Below, piece after piece: positions 5,034-5,234 of a stretch of 5,234 nucleotides of DNA. Origin of the DNA: Chloroflexota bacterium (GTDB lineage Bacteria; Chloroflexota; Chloroflexia; Chloroflexales; Kallotenuaceae); assembly GCA_019240175.1 (NCBI GenBank), contig JAFAYS010000461.1, forward strand, positions 1-5,234, read 5' to 3'. The first letter of the stretch is position 1. Each line of letters starts with the position of its first letter. A program made the position numbers and the translations under genes. The notes beneath the pieces were generated by a model that was given only the letters and a program-made list of their open reading frames with translations, ran no database searches and was not told the origin of the DNA.

Positions 5034-5234
5034 TTAAGGCTCCAGATACCAGCGCTCGACGTTCCACAGGTAGCGCGGCGTATTGAGCGTAATCTCGCCG
5101 TCCTGGATCTTGACGCGCTCACTCAGCACCACGGGAATCTGATCCGACCATAGCAGCAAGTAAGGATACTCGCGGGCCAGCACACTCTGCGCCTCCCCGA
5201 TCGCCGTCGCGCGCTCGGCGGGATCGTAGGAGCG
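5034..5234 (-). CDS. ABC transporter solute-binding protein (oligopeptide/SBP_bac_5 type), C-terminal fragment
   Basis: Only the last 66 residues are in the window. The start lies beyond the right edge on the minus strand. The frame ends at TAA (5036-5034) and is open to the window end. The sequence RSYDPAERATAIGEAQSVLAREYPYLLLWSDQIPVVLSERV, then ITLNTPRYLWNVERWYLEP at the end, has the pattern of the C-terminus of family 5 extracellular solute-binding proteins (DppA/OppA-like): a helix with 'AQ.VLA.EYPY' followed by 'LW..DQIPVV' and a final strand with tryptophans. These lipid-anchored receptors deliver peptides or other small molecules to an ABC permease. The substrate cannot be told from this fragment. 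It is convergent with mvaA and probably unrelated functionally. Confidence 0.82.
   Translation of the reverse strand, partial: RSYDPAERATAIGEAQSVLAREYPYLLLWSDQIPVVLSERVKIQDGEITLNTPRYLWNVERWYLEP

Noticed and set aside
4730..5122. 130-codon minus-strand open frame at the mvaA 3' end
   Set aside because: It is antisense to the conserved C-terminus of HMG-CoA reductase and crosses the terminator. The real minus-strand gene at 5034-5234 uses another frame with clear solute-binding protein sequence.

Overview
This is a chromosomal window from a bacterium that most resembles the Chloroflexota (Chloroflexales, Herpetosiphon or Kallotenue-like lineages). Three things suggest this: a class II HMG-CoA reductase, which fits the mevalonate route known in this phylum; secreted proteins with Pro/Thr-rich linkers; and an ECF sigma / anti-sigma pair whose anti-sigma N-terminus carries a 'YPPTPDIA' type motif. 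The assignment is by protein style only. Coding DNA is GC-rich, while the central intergenic stretch is clearly more AT-rich. I see no CRISPR array, tRNA, rRNA or insertion sequence.

Left block (1-2307, all + strand): the C-terminal part of an ECF sigma factor overlaps by ATGA with a single-pass anti-sigma-like membrane protein. After a 115-base gap with an ECF-like promoter candidate come two well-spaced genes with strong ribosome binding sites. One encodes an exported, C-terminally anchored YtkA/FixH-like protein. The other encodes a membrane-anchored mono-haem cytochrome c. The block ends in a strong symmetric hairpin (2333-2365). The simplest reading is an envelope-stress or redox regulator next to a small periplasmic electron-transfer or metal-handling module, but the regulatory link is inferred.

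Middle (2308-2782): about 475 bases without a credible gene, between convergent genes. It holds the terminator, a degenerate repeat cluster built on GAYGTAR with a 30-base unit present twice at 26/30 identity, a 10-base inverted repeat bracketing that cluster, and a weak minus-strand promoter candidate.

Right block: a minus-strand lipoprotein gene (2783-3517) with two similar OB-like modules is divergent from a full-length class II HMG-CoA reductase gene (mvaA, 3680-4978, +), which has an extended -10 promoter. A hairpin at 5000-5027 separates mvaA from the convergent 3' end of an oligopeptide-type ABC transporter solute-binding protein gene, which runs off the right edge on the minus strand.

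Most of the window is ordinary. The points most worth a second look are the repeat cluster, the possible ECF promoter ahead of the YtkA-like/cytochrome pair, the Met/His pattern of the YtkA-like protein, the cofactor-specificity position of the reductase and the internal duplication of the lipoprotein.
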